Shown here one piece after another: positions 12,076 to 12,087 of a stretch of DNA of 12,087 nt. The translations under genes were made by a program, and so were the position numbers. Under the pieces are notes generated by a model. That model was not told where the DNA came from, searched no databases, and worked only from the letters and a program-made list of their open reading frames with translations. Position 1 is the stretch's first letter, and the number at the start of each line of letters is the position of its first letter. The stretch comes from Candidatus Faecivivens stercorigallinarum. GTDB lineage: Bacteria > Bacillota > Clostridia > Oscillospirales > Ruminococcaceae. The stretch spans positions 1 through 12,087 of the forward strand of contig DVLN01000046.1 of NCBI GenBank assembly GCA_018715465.1, given 5' to 3'.

Positions 12076-12081
12076 ATTATA
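12076..12081 (-). promoter_or_regulatory. -10 element of the second repeat-protein gene
   Basis: On the minus strand TATAAT is read at 12081-12076, about 48 bases before the start codon. The -35 would fall outside the window, so the promoter is only half visible. Confidence 0.55.
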
Positions 12082-12087
12082 ATCCAT

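Overview
The window looks like chromosomal DNA of a Gram-positive anaerobe of the class Clostridia, probably the Oscillospiraceae/Ruminococcaceae side. Pointers are purine-rich Shine-Dalgarno sites, use of GTG and TTG starts, a clustered pgk-tpiA-gpmI glycolytic block, a MazF very close to Bacillus EndoA, and two secreted proteins built from choline/glucan-binding-type (GW...WYY) repeats. Coding DNA is fairly GC-rich and promoters are AT-rich. I see no phage, insertion sequence, CRISPR array, tRNA or rRNA. Placement below class is inference.

Layout. (1) 94-1338 (+) encodes a SARP/BTAD-type regulator whose C-terminal part looks like a decayed GGDEF domain. It is tail-to-tail with, and overlaps the stop codon of, a solitary mazF (1335-1715, -). 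(2) trmL (1908-2408) and a degV-family gene (2436-3302) are 27 bases apart, probably one transcript, closed by a weak terminator. (3) pgk, tpiA and gpmI (3463-7165) form a lower-glycolysis cluster. A promoter framed by an inverted repeat precedes it, and a terminator-like hairpin follows each gene. (4) 7310-8512 encodes a secreted protein with eight 20-residue cell-wall-type repeats and a transglutaminase-like domain that appears to have lost its catalytic Cys and His. (5) A bidirectional terminator separates it from a PerR-like Fur-family gene (8572-8979, -), which keeps every regulatory-metal ligand but has no cysteine. (6) Divergent from it lies a probable two-gene operon: a type-B carboxylesterase (9259-10605) and a nitroreductase-like flavoprotein (10628-11176). 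(7) A second bidirectional terminator precedes another secreted repeat protein (11248-12027, -), with cysteines in its repeats and a C-terminal Tyr-His...Cys...CysXXCys module.

How the parts may fit. The glycolytic genes supply consecutive steps (Pgk and phosphoglycerate mutase, with triose-phosphate isomerase feeding in). TrmL and MazF act on RNA; DegV proteins carry fatty acids. The cysteine-free PerR-like protein has a consensus promoter back to back with the esterase/nitroreductase operon, so control of that operon is possible but unproven. I do not see a single coherent new system. The most unusual items are proteins that keep a recognisable fold but have lost, or swapped, the expected key residues: GGDEF-like, transglutaminase-like and PerR-like.
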